DNA of 38,669 nucleotides from Prosthecobacter sp. (GCA_030827515.1 JAUREI010000015.1:1-38669), one strand, 5' to 3'; positions 1 through 9,617 are shown, numbered from the stretch's first letter. Program-made: numbers and translations. Notes: a model not told the origin generated them from the sequence alone.

Positions 1-1229
1 AGGGCAAAAACCAACAAGGTCAGCAACCAGCGTGCAAGGCGCAGTAGCTTGAAGTCGTTCCGGGTGGGATAGAGCATGTCAAGCCGGGCGATGTCCATGT
101 AATTCTGATGGGCCCAGCCCTGCCAGAATGCAGAAAAAGTGTCTGTTGCAGCCAGCTGAGCGACGCCGGAGCGGACTTTCTCAAGCGCGGCGGCATCATA
201 ACTGAGAAATTCCAGCAGATGACCAGGCACCTCGGCCAAGGCAGGCAGCGTCGTTAGATCAAGGATTTCACACTCCAAAGCCTGCCGACTCATCGAAAAC
301 ATCTCAAGCTCCTCCGCGGCCGTCTCCAGCGCTTTGGCATTGGCGGAAACCAGCAAGACCTTCGGTTTGCCAGCATGCTCACCCCCGGCCAGTTCTGCTC
401 CGACTGCCATGTTCCAGAGAATGTCGCCAAAACCTGCCGGCGTCAGACTGCCACCTCGGTGGCCAAGACTGCGCGCGACCCTCAGCTCCCCCTCTGGACT
501 CAGGGCAAACACCGCCGTCTGCTTGGAGTAGGGCATGACCACAAGACAACCTCCCGCCAACTGAGGATGAGCGAGCGGCAGGCCGGCAAACGCCTCAACT
601 GGCGCACTCGTCACGGCGACGCGGATGGGCATGCGCATCTCCTCGCCGCAGTTCATCAGTGTTTTCAAAAATGTCTCGCGCGTGCGTGACATAGCGACGG
701 CAACGCTGCGGGACTGTCCCGGCAATGCTCCCCAGAACGGCAGCAGACGCCAGGAGGTCGACTCGATAGAAACGTCACGATCAGCCAGCACTTCCAGAGG
801 CTCATCAATCAGATTGTAGCGCAAAACACCAAAGTCATCACCGCCCTCTAGAGCACCGTCGCCGATATCAACGATTTCCGAGAGGCCAAATTCATCGGCA
901 ACATGTAAAATCACCCCAAGCGATTTGGGTTTGGTGTCGAAGTGCTTGGTGGAGAAAAATTCGCCCAGTATCTCCTTAACTCTCTCGCCGGTCGTCAAGT
1001 TCGCGAGCTGCAGCTCCGGCCCCGGTCGCCAACGACAATTCTCCCGAGAGAAGGTCGCCGAAACGACCTCTCTCCCACCATCAAACCAAATGTGCCACTG
1101 ACAAGTCAGTTCCTCCGGCGCTCGGTACCAGTCTGCATCCCCTGATCGGCTCGTCTTTGATGCCACGGTGCGCGCCTGACGGTAAATGTCAGCCGGTTTG
1201 AGTTCACCGGGATGAACTATGTTGAGCAT
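1..1229 (-). CDS. GspL/PilM-like secretion or pilus assembly protein (partial, C-terminus beyond the window)
   Basis: About 409 codons are open from an ATG at 1229 to the window edge, so the 3' end is missing. The first ~390 residues look soluble. A stretch around residues 225-260 (GCLVVMPYSKQTAVFALSPE followed by an Arg-Ser-Leu strand) resembles the beta-strand pairs of actin-like PilM/GspL domains. The visible end, about residues 396-409 (ARWLLTLLVFAL), starts a membrane segment. A cytoplasmic actin-like domain followed by one membrane helix is the known plan of GspL, and of PilM-PilN fusions. The gene follows a prepilin gene by 48 bp in the same frame, which supports a role in a pilus or pseudopilus machine. 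The family match is inferred from architecture and context. No clear Shine-Dalgarno precedes the ATG. The GC content is lower than in the rest of the window. Confidence 0.6.
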   Translation of the reverse strand, partial: MLNIVHPGELKPADIYRQARTVASKTSRSGDADWYRAPEELTCQWHIWFDGGREVVSATFSRENCRWRPGPELQLANLTTGERVKEILGEFFSTKHFDTKPKSLGVILHVADEFGLSEIVDIGDGALEGGDDFGVLRYNLIDEPLEVLADRDVSIESTSWRLLPFWGALPGQSRSVAVAMSRTRETFLKTLMNCGEEMRMPIRVAVTSAPVEAFAGLPLAHPQLAGGCLVVMPYSKQTAVFALSPEGELRVARSLGHRGGSLTPAGFGDILWNMAVGAELAGGEHAGKPKVLLVSANAKALETAAEELEMFSMSRQALECEILDLTTLPALAEVPGHLLEFLSYDAAALEKVRSGVAQLAATDTFSAFWQGWAHQNYMDIARLDMLYPTRNDFKLLRLARWLLTLLVFA

Positions 1230-1277
1230 GATGACGGGGAACGATTGGCAAGGGATGCCAATCAAACCAACACAAGC

Positions 1278-1715
1278 TTACCAATCCAGTGTATCGGCAG
1301 CTCCAAGAATATGGGTTGTTGTGGCCGTGCCAGCACCCGCAAAGTCGCAATTCCCATAAGGAGTGCCGACCGCTGGAACGGTAGCCTGCCATGTGTAGAC
1401 ACCACCCGATGGGCAGACGGGCGTATTTTCCATGAGCAATCCGGCTCCAAAAACATCGGTGCTAACAAGCGCAGAGCCCAATGCGAGGTTCTGCATGTTG
1501 GCGCCCGAACGCACCGCCTTCTGAACGGCCGAAAGCTGCATCTTGCATTTTGCCTTGTCTGCGCCCTGCCGGTAGCTGCCGAGGCCCATGAAGACGACGG
1601 CGATCAGGCCCAAGAGAAGCGCGATCACCAAGCTGATTTCGATCAGGGTCATGCCGGAGGCGTTGAGGCGCTTGGCGAGACCGTTCTTGCGAGTGTATTC
1701 AGTGTGTGTTTTCAT
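1278..1715 (-). CDS. Type IV prepilin / type II secretion pseudopilin-like protein
   Basis: A 145-residue protein with a classic class III prepilin leader. A basic leader of 21 residues ends in Gly21, cleavage would fall before Met22, and Glu26 sits at the +5 position (GMTLIEISLVIALL). A hydrophobic helix follows at about 24-44, the N-terminal polymerisation helix of pilins and pseudopilins. Three cysteines (57, 101, 123) lie in the globular part, two of them in the C-terminal region (VCPSGG and GNCDF), where they could form a disulfide. I chose the ATG at 1715 because an upstream ATG at 1775 adds an unlikely 20-residue extension that overlaps the proposed promoter. The protein would be inserted in the inner membrane, cleaved by a prepilin peptidase found elsewhere, and assembled. 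Its neighbour downstream is GspL/PilM-like. Confidence 0.85.
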   Translation of the reverse strand: MKTHTEYTRKNGLAKRLNASGMTLIEISLVIALLLGLIAVVFMGLGSYRQGADKAKCKMQLSAVQKAVRSGANMQNLALGSALVSTDVFGAGLLMENTPVCPSGGVYTWQATVPAVGTPYGNCDFAGAGTATTTHILGAADTLDW

Positions 1716-1745
1716 TTTAATTATGGAATTTATATATCCATGATC

Positions 1746-1775
1746 TATATACTGTCGGCGTTTTGCTTCGCGCAA
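1746..1775 (-). promoter_or_regulatory. Possible sigma-70 promoter for the pilin gene
   Basis: On the minus strand, TTGCGC (1775-1770) and TATATA (1751-1746) are separated by 18 bp and end 30 bp before the pilin ATG. The -35 box matches only half of the consensus. It lies just downstream of the terminator-like structure at 1782-1827, so the pilin pair could have its own start. Confidence 0.35.
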
Positions 1776-1781
1776 TAAAAT

Positions 1782-1827
1782 AAAAAAAAATCTGTGCCTC
1801 AGTGGATCGATTCTAGTTTGGGGGCAC
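1782..1827 (-). terminator. Rho-independent terminator-like hairpin, minus strand
   Basis: On the minus strand GTGCC (1827-1823) pairs with GGCAC (1798-1794), and a run of nine T follows at 1790-1782. The loop is long at 24 nt and an interior mismatch limits the stem, so the structure is modest. The T-run is the best in the window. Confidence 0.45.
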
Positions 1828-1941
1828 CCCTCCGAATTCCCTGATCCGGCCCCTTGGCCTTCCGATCGTTTGAATGGACATGGGTCAACCCGATCACGGT
1901 TTTGAAAAACAAGAGATAAGCCAACGATGAAATCCGTATAC
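1782..1941 (-). ncRNA. Candidate small RNA or structured 5' leader, ~160 nt
   Basis: The stretch is bounded by a strong minus-strand promoter (1975-1948) and a terminator-like hairpin with a T9 tail (1827-1782), and no credible coding frame lies between them. Other short inverted repeats are visible inside it (GGGT-TGA-CCC type and GGGG-TG-CCCC type). Either a free small RNA of about 160 nt is made, or this is an attenuated leader for the pilin pair whose ATG lies at 1715. I recognise no known RNA family. The motif CACTGAGGCACAGA near the 3' end resembles simple phrases common in intergenic DNA of many bacteria, so a decayed repeat is an alternative. Confidence 0.3.
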
Positions 1942-1947
1942 TCTTAA

Positions 1948-1975
1948 ATTTTAAAAATAATGAAGCAATTGTCAA
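1948..1975 (-). promoter_or_regulatory. Strong sigma-70-like promoter, minus strand
   Basis: TTGACA (1975-1970) is a perfect -35 box. TAAAAT (1953-1948) differs from the -10 consensus at one base, and the spacer is 16 bp. The predicted start is near 1941. It sits 25 bp beyond the stop of the BPSS1187-like gene and points toward the pilin pair, 226 nt away. Confidence 0.5.
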
Positions 1976-1999
1976 TAACTTTTATTCTTCTTTGCTTCC

Positions 2000-2995
2000 T
2001 TATTGCGGTTGACCAACCTGCTCCACCGGGTGGTTGAAAAGGTAGTTCCACACAGGCTCGTGGAGAAAGTGGCCGACGCTGTCCTTCGCCGCGGCTGAGC
2101 CTGGCACCACGGAACTGTGCGCCCGCTTGTCATTGCCCTCGACATCAAAGGCGGTGATCAGGCGCCGTGTGTTGGCGTACGGCGGCACGCTTTTGTCGAC
2201 ATCCACCAGCGGACCGTGCGCCTGCAGCCCCAACATTTCCCAGGAGCGGTCATAATGGTGGCCGGTCCAGCCCCCATCCAGCACGTGCGTGAAGGCAAAA
2301 ATGCGATTGGCGGGTGTCGCCGATGGCAGGCTCTGCCAGCTTTCCAACTGGTCGCGCGGTCCGCAGAAACAGACCACACGATCCACGGCTTGGTGCTTGG
2401 CAAAGCGCGCCGAAGTGGTCGCTCCGTGGGAGGAGCCTGCCACCGTCACCTTGTCCCAGCGCAGACCCTCAGCCTTCAGAAACTGTTCCCACCGACCGCC
2501 CGGATGTTCACGCGCGAGCCAGCGCACCAACTGATGGGCGCGTTCCATCATCCCATCCGGCTTGGGGATCGCACACCAATCGCTGTGATCCTCGCCGGTG
2601 GCGGCCTCCAGGCGGATGTTGCCCAGAGTCTTGCCGTCATCTCGCCGCTGAGCCGGCACGAGTCCAAACCACTTGTTGGCATAATGCACCTGGATGACGT
2701 GCAGTCCGTAGCCGTTTAGTCTCTCAAAGAGCGCCTCGCTCGGCCCCATGAGCCAGATGACCAGACGGCCCTGCGGAGCGACACGGGTGTCGACGCAGGC
2801 CTGCTGCAGGTCCTGGGGCTTGCCGTTTTTGTCGGCAAAAACATAACCCAGTTCCGGATGTTCCCGGGCGCGCGGATCAAGTTCGCTGGCGCGGGCGCTG
2901 AACCGGTGCCGCTTGGGGGACGAATCCTTGAAGGAAGGAACGGCGGCACCCGCGGCCAGCGGCAGCAGGAGGGAGGCGAGGAGGATGGCTTTCAT
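2000..2995 (-). CDS. Secreted alpha/beta hydrolase-like protein, BPSS1187 family type
   Basis: A 331-residue protein with an N-terminal signal peptide (MKAILLASLLLPLAAGAAVP, cleavage near 17-19), so it is probably periplasmic or exported. A nucleophile-elbow motif GSSHG with Ser189 follows a hydrophobic strand (VTVAGSSHG), as in serine hydrolases. Conserved-looking later blocks include FTHVLDGG and a C-terminal HSSVVPG segment that could supply the catalytic His. The overall pattern fits the uncharacterised BPSS1187 family, common in Verrucomicrobiota; the substrate is unknown. The gene starts only 5 bp after the pheA stop and is probably the last gene of the mtnA-prsW-pheA run. A metabolic link to that run is not evident. 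Confidence 0.7.
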   Translation of the reverse strand: MKAILLASLLLPLAAGAAVPSFKDSSPKRHRFSARASELDPRAREHPELGYVFADKNGKPQDLQQACVDTRVAPQGRLVIWLMGPSEALFERLNGYGLHVIQVHYANKWFGLVPAQRRDDGKTLGNIRLEAATGEDHSDWCAIPKPDGMMERAHQLVRWLAREHPGGRWEQFLKAEGLRWDKVTVAGSSHGATTSARFAKHQAVDRVVCFCGPRDQLESWQSLPSATPANRIFAFTHVLDGGWTGHHYDRSWEMLGLQAHGPLVDVDKSVPPYANTRRLITAFDVEGNDKRAHSSVVPGSAAAKDSVGHFLHEPVWNYLFNHPVEQVGQPQ

Positions 2996-3000
2996 GAAGG

Positions 3001-3846
3001 TCAGGATTCAAAGCGACGACCCGCGGGATAAGTGCCGAGAACACGCAGGGCGGCGCCATCGGCGCGGGTTTTGTCAAGGGCGGCTGACACCGTGGGTTCG
3101 GCGCTAGAACCCTCAATCTCGACGAAGAACCGGTATTGATTGGGGCGACCGCGCACCGGCCTTGATTCTAGGCGCTTCAGATTGATGGCGGCCTCGCTCA
3201 GGGGCGTCAGGAAGCGGCACAGGCTGCCGGGGCGGTCGGGCAGGTCCACCACCAGCGCCGTTCGGTTCGTCGATCCATGCGGGTTACCGGCATGACCGAG
3301 CAGATAGAACTGGGTGATGTTGGGCACCTCGCCGGCGACGGGAAAGTGCAGGATGGCCAGATCATGGCGTTGGGCATTCTGACGCGGTCCGATGGCCGCG
3401 GCACCCTCAACGGTCGCCGCCTTTTCCGCCGCCTTGGCCGTGCTGGGCTCTACCACCCGGCGAACGTCGGGATAATGCTCCGTCAGCCACTCATCGCAGT
3501 GGAAAAAGGGCATGGCGTGGGAATGAATGGACCGCAACACCGCACCGGGCCGACCAAGCAGGGCCAGTTTCACGTCCAGGGTCAACTCCTCGACGATGGA
3601 CAGGCGGCAGCGGTCATCAAGCAGGCGATCCACAGTGTCGATGATAAATCCCCCGGAGGAGTTTTCGATGGGCACCAAGCCAAGCGCCCCGGGTTCACCC
3701 ACCAGGAAGTCGAAGACTTCGCCGATGCTTGCCATGAGCCGGACTTCGACTCCGGGAAAGCGCATGCCGGCGAGCAAATGGGAAAAACTTCCCTCCGGTC
3801 CAAGGCAGGCAAGCACGGTGGGCGGCGGTAGATCGGGCGCGTTCAT
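3001..3846 (-). CDS. pheA: Prephenate dehydratase with ACT regulatory domain
   Basis: A 281-residue monofunctional enzyme converting prephenate to phenylpyruvate in phenylalanine synthesis (cytoplasm). Visible motifs are LGPEGSFSH near the N-terminus, VPIENSSGGFIIDTVDRLLD in the first catalytic lobe, SHAMPFFHCDEWL, STAKAAEKAA, and a TRF-like segment NITQFYLLG where Thr-Arg is replaced by Thr-Gln. A C-terminal ACT domain begins at NRTALVVDLPDRPGSL and contains the ESRP motif of Phe-binding ACT domains, so feedback inhibition by phenylalanine is expected. No chorismate mutase domain is present. The start at 3846 gives normal family length. An ATG at 3858 with GGAG directly before it would add four residues (MLAF) and cannot be excluded. 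The gene lies 35 bp after the prsW stop. Confidence 0.9.
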   Translation of the reverse strand: MNAPDLPPPTVLACLGPEGSFSHLLAGMRFPGVEVRLMASIGEVFDFLVGEPGALGLVPIENSSGGFIIDTVDRLLDDRCRLSIVEELTLDVKLALLGRPGAVLRSIHSHAMPFFHCDEWLTEHYPDVRRVVEPSTAKAAEKAATVEGAAAIGPRQNAQRHDLAILHFPVAGEVPNITQFYLLGHAGNPHGSTNRTALVVDLPDRPGSLCRFLTPLSEAAINLKRLESRPVRGRPNQYRFFVEIEGSSAEPTVSAALDKTRADGAALRVLGTYPAGRRFES

Positions 3847-3881
3847 GAACGCCAACATGCTCCGCCCGGCCGGCCGAAAGG

Positions 3882-5510
3882 TCAAGGCAGGTCCGACCCA
3901 AGGCGATGCCAGTAAATGAACACCAGCGGCAGCACGGCCAGTCCGTCCATTCCAGCCCCGGCAAGCGACGCAAGGTCCGGCGTGCGCAGAGCCGTCGAGA
4001 TGCAGCACCAGACCAGGAGCAGTGCGGTGCCGAGCACGACCACCGCTCCCGGGCAGACCCAACGCCGCCCGGGTCTGGCCTCCGCTTCGGCGAGGTCCAG
4101 AAAGTGCCAGGCGGTCAGGGCCAGCAACATCATCGACAGGAAGTCCAGGCCGGACACGTCCGAGGAGGCTCCAAAGTCATAGGCGCCATGCACGACCACG
4201 GCGGCCGGCAGGGTCAGCAGGAAACCCTCGACCCGGGCAAATCGGGTGCGCAGGGCCTGCTCCAACGCGTGCAGGATCAGGCCGCTGAGGGCCGCATGCA
4301 TGAAGTTGGCGGTCAGAAAACGCACCACGGCCACACCGCCGCCATACTGCTCGTAGTAGTTGAGGTTCTCCTCGAAGGCGAAGCCCAAACCCACAAACGC
4401 GCCGGTGAACAATGCCCGACCCGGCACCCGACGTCGCAACAATCCGGGCAAAAACAAAGCCCCAGCCACCAGCTTGGCCAGCTCCTCACGCAGGCCCACC
4501 CCGCCGACATAATACCACAGGTCATGGGGAAACGGGGCATCCGCGCTCATGCCGTGCACCACCTCCTGCCAGGCACCCACACTCACGGCCGGCCAGACGC
4601 TCAGCACCCCGGCCAACAGGGGGCCCAGCGGCCAGAGCCAGCGCCAGTCACCGGCCGGCCCCTGAAGCACCAGCACCACGAACCAAAGCAGGGCGGCGAA
4701 TCCCGCCAGTGCCAGGGCACCCAGAGGCAGGTGGTCGAGCCGGTGTCCCAACAGACCGCGCCACTGCAGGCCGAAGTCGCCGAGCAGCGTGCCGGCATGA
4801 TGCTGCAAGAGCGATGGCATCGCCTCCATCCAGCCCTCCGTCTTTGCCATGGCCCGCAGAGCCGAGCCGTCACGCAACCGCAGGGCCAGACGCAACGCGG
4901 CTTCCCGCGCCGGAGTCGCCGCCTCAAACAGCTGGCCTTCCCTTAGCAGGAGCGCCAGAGCCCCCGCCTGATCACGATCGCGCAAGCGCAGGGCGGCCAG
5001 CATCTCGTTGGCAAGCTCCACGTCGCTGCGGGCCAGCGCTTCCAGTCGCTCCAAGGCTTGGGTGCCGTCCGTCGACGGGAGCTCCAGCCAGGCTTGAAGA
5101 AACGCTTCCAGCACCCGGCGCGACGCGGGATCGACTGCATGGCGCTCCAGCAGCGCAACCGTCGCAAATTCGAACAACCCGCCCTCGCGCTGGAAGGTGC
5201 TCCAGTCCGGCACCGGCCGGCCCGTCACGCGGGACAGGTGTTCGAGACTTCCGGCGACCCGCCGCAGCCAGGCCGCCAGTGACCGGGTTTGCGGCGTCTC
5301 CGCTCGCCGCAGGGCCTGCCATTCCTCGCGCAGCACTCGCTCCACCGGGTCCGGGGCAACCTCCACCTCCCTGCCCTGCGTCATTGCCGCAAGGACGAGA
5401 GCAGCCACAAAACCCAAGGCCACCAGGACCAGGGACGTGCGCTTCAGCCAGGTACGATCATGACTCAGAACATGCAGGCGGGTTCGCCAGCCGGGGCTCA
5501 TGGGGGTCAC
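3882..5510 (-). CDS. PrsW-family intramembrane metalloprotease with long N-terminal extension
   Basis: A 542-residue membrane protein. The C-terminal half carries the PrsW signature motifs: REELAKL (Glu342/Glu343), GFAFEENLNYY (Glu380/Glu381), NFMHAALSG (His405) and VVHGAYDFG (His441). In the family these acidic and His residues form a zinc-type active site within membrane helices. PrsW in Bacillus cleaves an anti-sigma factor; the substrate here is unknown. Unlike ordinary PrsW, the first ~260 residues form a large helical, Leu/Ala-rich extracytoplasmic-looking region after a membrane anchor at about 25-43. That region may bind substrate or sense a signal. The gene starts 6 bp after the mtnA stop, suggesting cotranscription. 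A start at residue 4 (MSPGW) is equally possible. Confidence 0.82.
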   Translation of the reverse strand: MTPMSPGWRTRLHVLSHDRTWLKRTSLVLVALGFVAALVLAAMTQGREVEVAPDPVERVLREEWQALRRAETPQTRSLAAWLRRVAGSLEHLSRVTGRPVPDWSTFQREGGLFEFATVALLERHAVDPASRRVLEAFLQAWLELPSTDGTQALERLEALARSDVELANEMLAALRLRDRDQAGALALLLREGQLFEAATPAREAALRLALRLRDGSALRAMAKTEGWMEAMPSLLQHHAGTLLGDFGLQWRGLLGHRLDHLPLGALALAGFAALLWFVVLVLQGPAGDWRWLWPLGPLLAGVLSVWPAVSVGAWQEVVHGMSADAPFPHDLWYYVGGVGLREELAKLVAGALFLPGLLRRRVPGRALFTGAFVGLGFAFEENLNYYEQYGGGVAVVRFLTANFMHAALSGLILHALEQALRTRFARVEGFLLTLPAAVVVHGAYDFGASSDVSGLDFLSMMLLALTAWHFLDLAEAEARPGRRWVCPGAVVVLGTALLLVWCCISTALRTPDLASLAGAGMDGLAVLPLVFIYWHRLGSDLP

Positions 5511-5516
5511 GCTCGC

Positions 5517-6614
<1,098 letters not shown>

Positions 6615-6702
6615 GAGGCGATCTTGCGCGGCACAAAAAACGCCGCCAGCGCTTTTTCCCCGTTTGTCATCGCCCGCGGATCGGGCATGCTTGCCCTTCC
6701 CC

Positions 6703-7875
6703 ATGCTTCCCGTCCCCGACCAACTCGAGATCCTCAAGCGCGGCATCGTCACCCTGCACAGCGAAAAGGAGCTGGCTGACAAGCTTGCCCGCGGTCGCCC
6801 CCTGCGCGTCAAACTGGGCGTCGACCCGACCTCGCCGGACATCCATCTCGGTCATGCCGTCGCCCTGCGCAAGCTGCGCCAGTTTCAGGAACTGGGTCAC
6901 CAGATTGTCCTGATCATCGGTGACTTCACCGCCATGATCGGCGATCCGAGTGGCCGTTCGACCACGCGCCCGCCCCTGACCTACGACGAGGTGCTCGCCA
7001 ACGCCAAGACCTACACCGATCAGGCCTTCCTCGTGCTCGACCGCGAACGCACCGAGGTTGTCTTCAACGGCACCTGGTTCAAGGAGATGCCCTTCATGGA
7101 GGTGATCCGCCTCAATGCCCGCGTGACCCTGCAGCAGATGCTCCAGCGCGAGGACTTCAAGAAACGCGTCGCCGAAGGCACCGAAGTGCGCCTTCACGAA
7201 ATCCAGTATCCGATCATGCAGGGCTGGGACAGCGTGGTGGTCAGGGCCGACGTCGAGATCGGCGGCAGCGACCAGCTTTTCAACATCCTCGTCGGCCGCG
7301 ACCTGCAGAAGGAGGAGGGTCAGGAACCCCAGGTCTGCATGACCCTGCCCCTGCTTGAGGGTCTCGACGGCATCAAAAAGATGTCAAAGAGCCTCGGCAA
7401 CTACGTCGGCCTCACCGACGCGCCCAAGGACATGTTCGGCAAGCTGATGAGCATTCCCGACGAATTGATGGCGAAATACTACCTGCTCGTGCTCGGCGAG
7501 ACGCTCGATTCCTCCCTGCATCCGATGGAGGCAAAGAAGCAGCTCGCCGGCAAGTGTGTGGCCGTCTACCACGGCGAGGCCGCCGCCCGCGACTGCCGCG
7601 AGGACTGGGACATCCGCTTCAGCAAGCGCGATCTCTCCGCCGCCGAACTGCCCGAACTTGCGCTTGGCGAACGCCGCGACGTGCTCGGTGTCGTTCAGCA
7701 CGCCTTTCAGACGACCTTTGGCCAGACCATCTCGGGCGGCGAGGTGCGCCGCCTCGTTCAGGGCGGCAGCATCCAGCTCAACGGCGTCAAACTCACCGAT
7801 CCCAAGGCCGAACCGGACTGGGAAAGCGGTGCCGTCCTCAAGCTCGACAAAAAGCGCAGCGTGCGCCTTGCGTGA
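6703..7875 (+). CDS. tyrS: Tyrosyl-tRNA synthetase (TyrZ-like type)
   Basis: A 390-residue class I aminoacyl-tRNA synthetase that charges tRNA-Tyr. The HIGH box is HLGH at 48-51 within KLGVDPTSPDIHLGH, which is the form of the TyrZ-like group rather than the short Escherichia-like type. The KMSKS loop is at 226-230 (KKMSKSLGNYVGL). The C-terminal ~65 residues form an S4-like RNA-binding domain (VRRLVQGGSIQLNG). The start at 6703 (MLPVPDQLEI) is preferred, since upstream codons overlap the mtnA start on the other strand. Transcription diverges from mtnA, and the gene ends before a palindromic terminator. Confidence 0.96.
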   Translation: MLPVPDQLEILKRGIVTLHSEKELADKLARGRPLRVKLGVDPTSPDIHLGHAVALRKLRQFQELGHQIVLIIGDFTAMIGDPSGRSTTRPPLTYDEVLANAKTYTDQAFLVLDRERTEVVFNGTWFKEMPFMEVIRLNARVTLQQMLQREDFKKRVAEGTEVRLHEIQYPIMQGWDSVVVRADVEIGGSDQLFNILVGRDLQKEEGQEPQVCMTLPLLEGLDGIKKMSKSLGNYVGLTDAPKDMFGKLMSIPDELMAKYYLLVLGETLDSSLHPMEAKKQLAGKCVAVYHGEAAARDCREDWDIRFSKRDLSAAELPELALGERRDVLGVVQHAFQTTFGQTISGGEVRRLVQGGSIQLNGVKLTDPKAEPDWESGAVLKLDKKRSVRLA

Positions 7876-7882
7876 ACGAAAA

Positions 7883-7904
7883 GGGCGGTCCCGCGGGACC
7901 GCCC
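7883..7904. terminator. Perfect 22-bp palindrome between convergent genes, bidirectional terminator
   Basis: GGGCGGTCCC followed by GCGGGACCGCCC reads the same on both strands and can form a GC-rich stem of about 9-10 bp. On the minus strand it is followed by CTTTTCGTT, a short T-rich tail, so termination should work best for the sialate esterase transcript. It lies 7 bp after the tyrS stop and 28 bp after the esterase stop. Confidence 0.75.
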
Positions 7905-7932
7905 TGAAATCCGAGCCTGATTCACCGAACCC

Positions 7933-9489
7933 TCACGGAGCCTTCGGCGCGGTGATCATCGGGAAGTCGTCGCTGCGGAAGGGCGTCACCGGAAGACCCT
8001 CGACGCTGAACAGGTTGCACACCGGGTTGTCGGCCCAGGCATAGCGCACGGCCACCGGCTTGGCAACGCCCTTGGCGCTGACTTCGACGCGGTCCTTGCC
8101 GACGATCTTCGCCTCGGCCCAGACCCAATTGCGGTCCTCGCCGCAGACGGCAAAGCCCCGCACCTCGCTGACGTCGACCGTGCGCAGGCTGGAACCAAAG
8201 GTGTCGAGGGTCACCACCGCCTTGTCGCCCTGGATGGCGACCGATTTGTATTCCGCGCTGCGCCACTTGATGTCGACGCCGTAATCACGCGCCAGGGCGA
8301 TGCGGGCCAGCCGCTCGGCGACATCACGCTTGTTCTTTGGATGGATGTCGTTGGACTCGCCCAGATCAATGATGACGGCCTGTCCACCGTTCTTCACCGC
8401 GTTCTGGGTCTTGGTCTGGCTTTCGCGCAGTTCAGCCCAGTCACTGTCACCCGGCTGGGCCTGCTCGGCCTTGAAGTCGGCCAGCTGCACCCAGTAGAAC
8501 GGGAAGTCGCCCTGACCCCACTCCTGGCGCCAATGCTGGATCATCAGCGGGAACAGGTAGCCGTATTCAAAAGCGCGGCTGGCATTGCTTTCGCCCTGAT
8601 ACCAGATGGCGCCACGGATGCCATAGCCGATCGTCGGGCGCAGAACCCCGTTGTAAATGTTCGACGGACGCTGGTTGCCGCCAAGTACCTGCTGCGGGCC
8701 CTGCGGCGCGCGCTGGGTGAAGGACTTGCCGGCCTTCTTGGCCGCATCACCCTTCTGCTTCCAGTCGGCCAAGGCCTTTTCATGGGCGAGGCGGGCCTCC
8801 TCCGAAGCCAGCTGCTTCTCGCGCACCGCCCAACTGTCCAGCAGGGACTTGAAGCGGGCATCCTTCTCCAGCACATCGCGGCGCACCCAGGCTTCGGCGG
8901 CGCTGCCCCCCCAGGCGTTGTTGATCAGGCCGACCGGCACATCCAGCATCTGGTGCAGGACCCGGCCGTAGAAGAAACCGACCGCGGAGAAACTGCCAAC
9001 CGTCTGCGGCGTGCAGGCCTTCCACTCGCCCTTGAAGTCGTCCTGTGGTTCCTGGGTGCCAACCTGCGGCACCGAAATGAGGCGTAGGTTGGGGAACTTC
9101 GCGGTGGCGATCTCGAGATCAGCGTCCCAGGAGCTGAGCACGCTCCACTGCATGTTCGACTGGCCCGAGCAGACCCAGACCTCACCGACCAGCACGTCCT
9201 TCAACTCGCGCTGGCTCGTGCCGCGGATCGTCAAATTCGCCGGATTGGCGTTCGCCGGCAGCGGGTCCAGTTTCACCGTCCACTTGCCATCGGCACCGGC
9301 CTTCGCCGTCTTGGTTTGGCCGGCAAACTTCACGGTCACCTCGGTGCCGGGATTGTCCCAGCCCCAGACTGGGTTGGCCTGCTTTTGCTGCAGGACCATG
9401 TGGTCGCCAAAAATGGCGGGCAATTTCAGTTCGGCACGGGCTTGGAAGGCGAGCGCCGCAAGGGTCAGGATCAGGGTGGAGGAACGCAT
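7933..9489 (-). CDS. Sialate O-acetylesterase-like SGNH hydrolase (secreted)
   Basis: A 518-residue exported protein: the signal peptide is [20 protein letters not shown], with cleavage near residue 19. The block I nucleophile is Ser111 in [25 protein letters not shown] supplies the oxyanion Gly, and a late DIHP (Asp381/His383) supplies the catalytic His. An N-terminal beta-domain ([10 protein letters not shown]...) and [11 protein letters not shown] are typical of the DUF303/SASA family. Members remove O-acetyl groups from sialic acids or plant and algal polysaccharides; the substrate here is not determined. A Lys/Ala-rich helical insert lies at about 225-265. The gene stands alone, diverging from the beta-barrel gene, so no polysaccharide-utilisation cluster is visible nearby. 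Confidence 0.88.
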   Translation of the reverse strand: MRSSTLILTLAALAFQARAELKLPAIFGDHMVLQQKQANPVWGWDNPGTEVTVKFAGQTKTAKAGADGKWTVKLDPLPANANPANLTIRGTSQRELKDVLVGEVWVCSGQSNMQWSVLSSWDADLEIATAKFPNLRLISVPQVGTQEPQDDFKGEWKACTPQTVGSFSAVGFFYGRVLHQMLDVPVGLINNAWGGSAAEAWVRRDVLEKDARFKSLLDSWAVREKQLASEEARLAHEKALADWKQKGDAAKKAGKSFTQRAPQGPQQVLGGNQRPSNIYNGVLRPTIGYGIRGAIWYQGESNASRAFEYGYLFPLMIQHWRQEWGQGDFPFYWVQLADFKAEQAQPGDSDWAELRESQTKTQNAVKNGGQAVIIDLGESNDIHPKNKRDVAERLARIALARDYGVDIKWRSAEYKSVAIQGDKAVVTLDTFGSSLRTVDVSEVRGFAVCGEDRNWVWAEAKIVGKDRVEVSAKGVAKPVAVRYAWADNPVCNLFSVEGLPVTPFRSDDFPMITAPKAP

Positions 9490-9530
9490 GGTGGGAACTA
9501 AGAATGACGTGCGGTAAACGGTCGTCCTAT

Positions 9531-9604
9531 CGCGGAATCCGCGGGTTCATCCCAGGTTTCCGTCATCCAGCACCCGCTCCATGCGTCTGAACCCGGATTC
9601 GGGT
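9531..9604. repeat. Two short inverted repeats in a divergent intergenic region
   Basis: CGCGGA-a-TCCGCG occupies 9531-9543 and ACCCG-gatt-CGGGT occupies 9591-9604, both between the sialate esterase and beta-barrel starts. The first has operator-like symmetry; the second ends 13 bp before the beta-barrel ATG and could form a hairpin in its leader. Function is unknown. Confidence 0.35.
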
Positions 9605-9617
9605 CGTTGGCTTTGGC

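Noticed and set aside
6615-6702. A methionine-salvage riboswitch before mtnA or a T-box before tyrS
   Set aside because: The 88-bp divergent gap shows no conserved riboswitch or T-box sequence features, and T-boxes are essentially confined to Gram-positive-type lineages.
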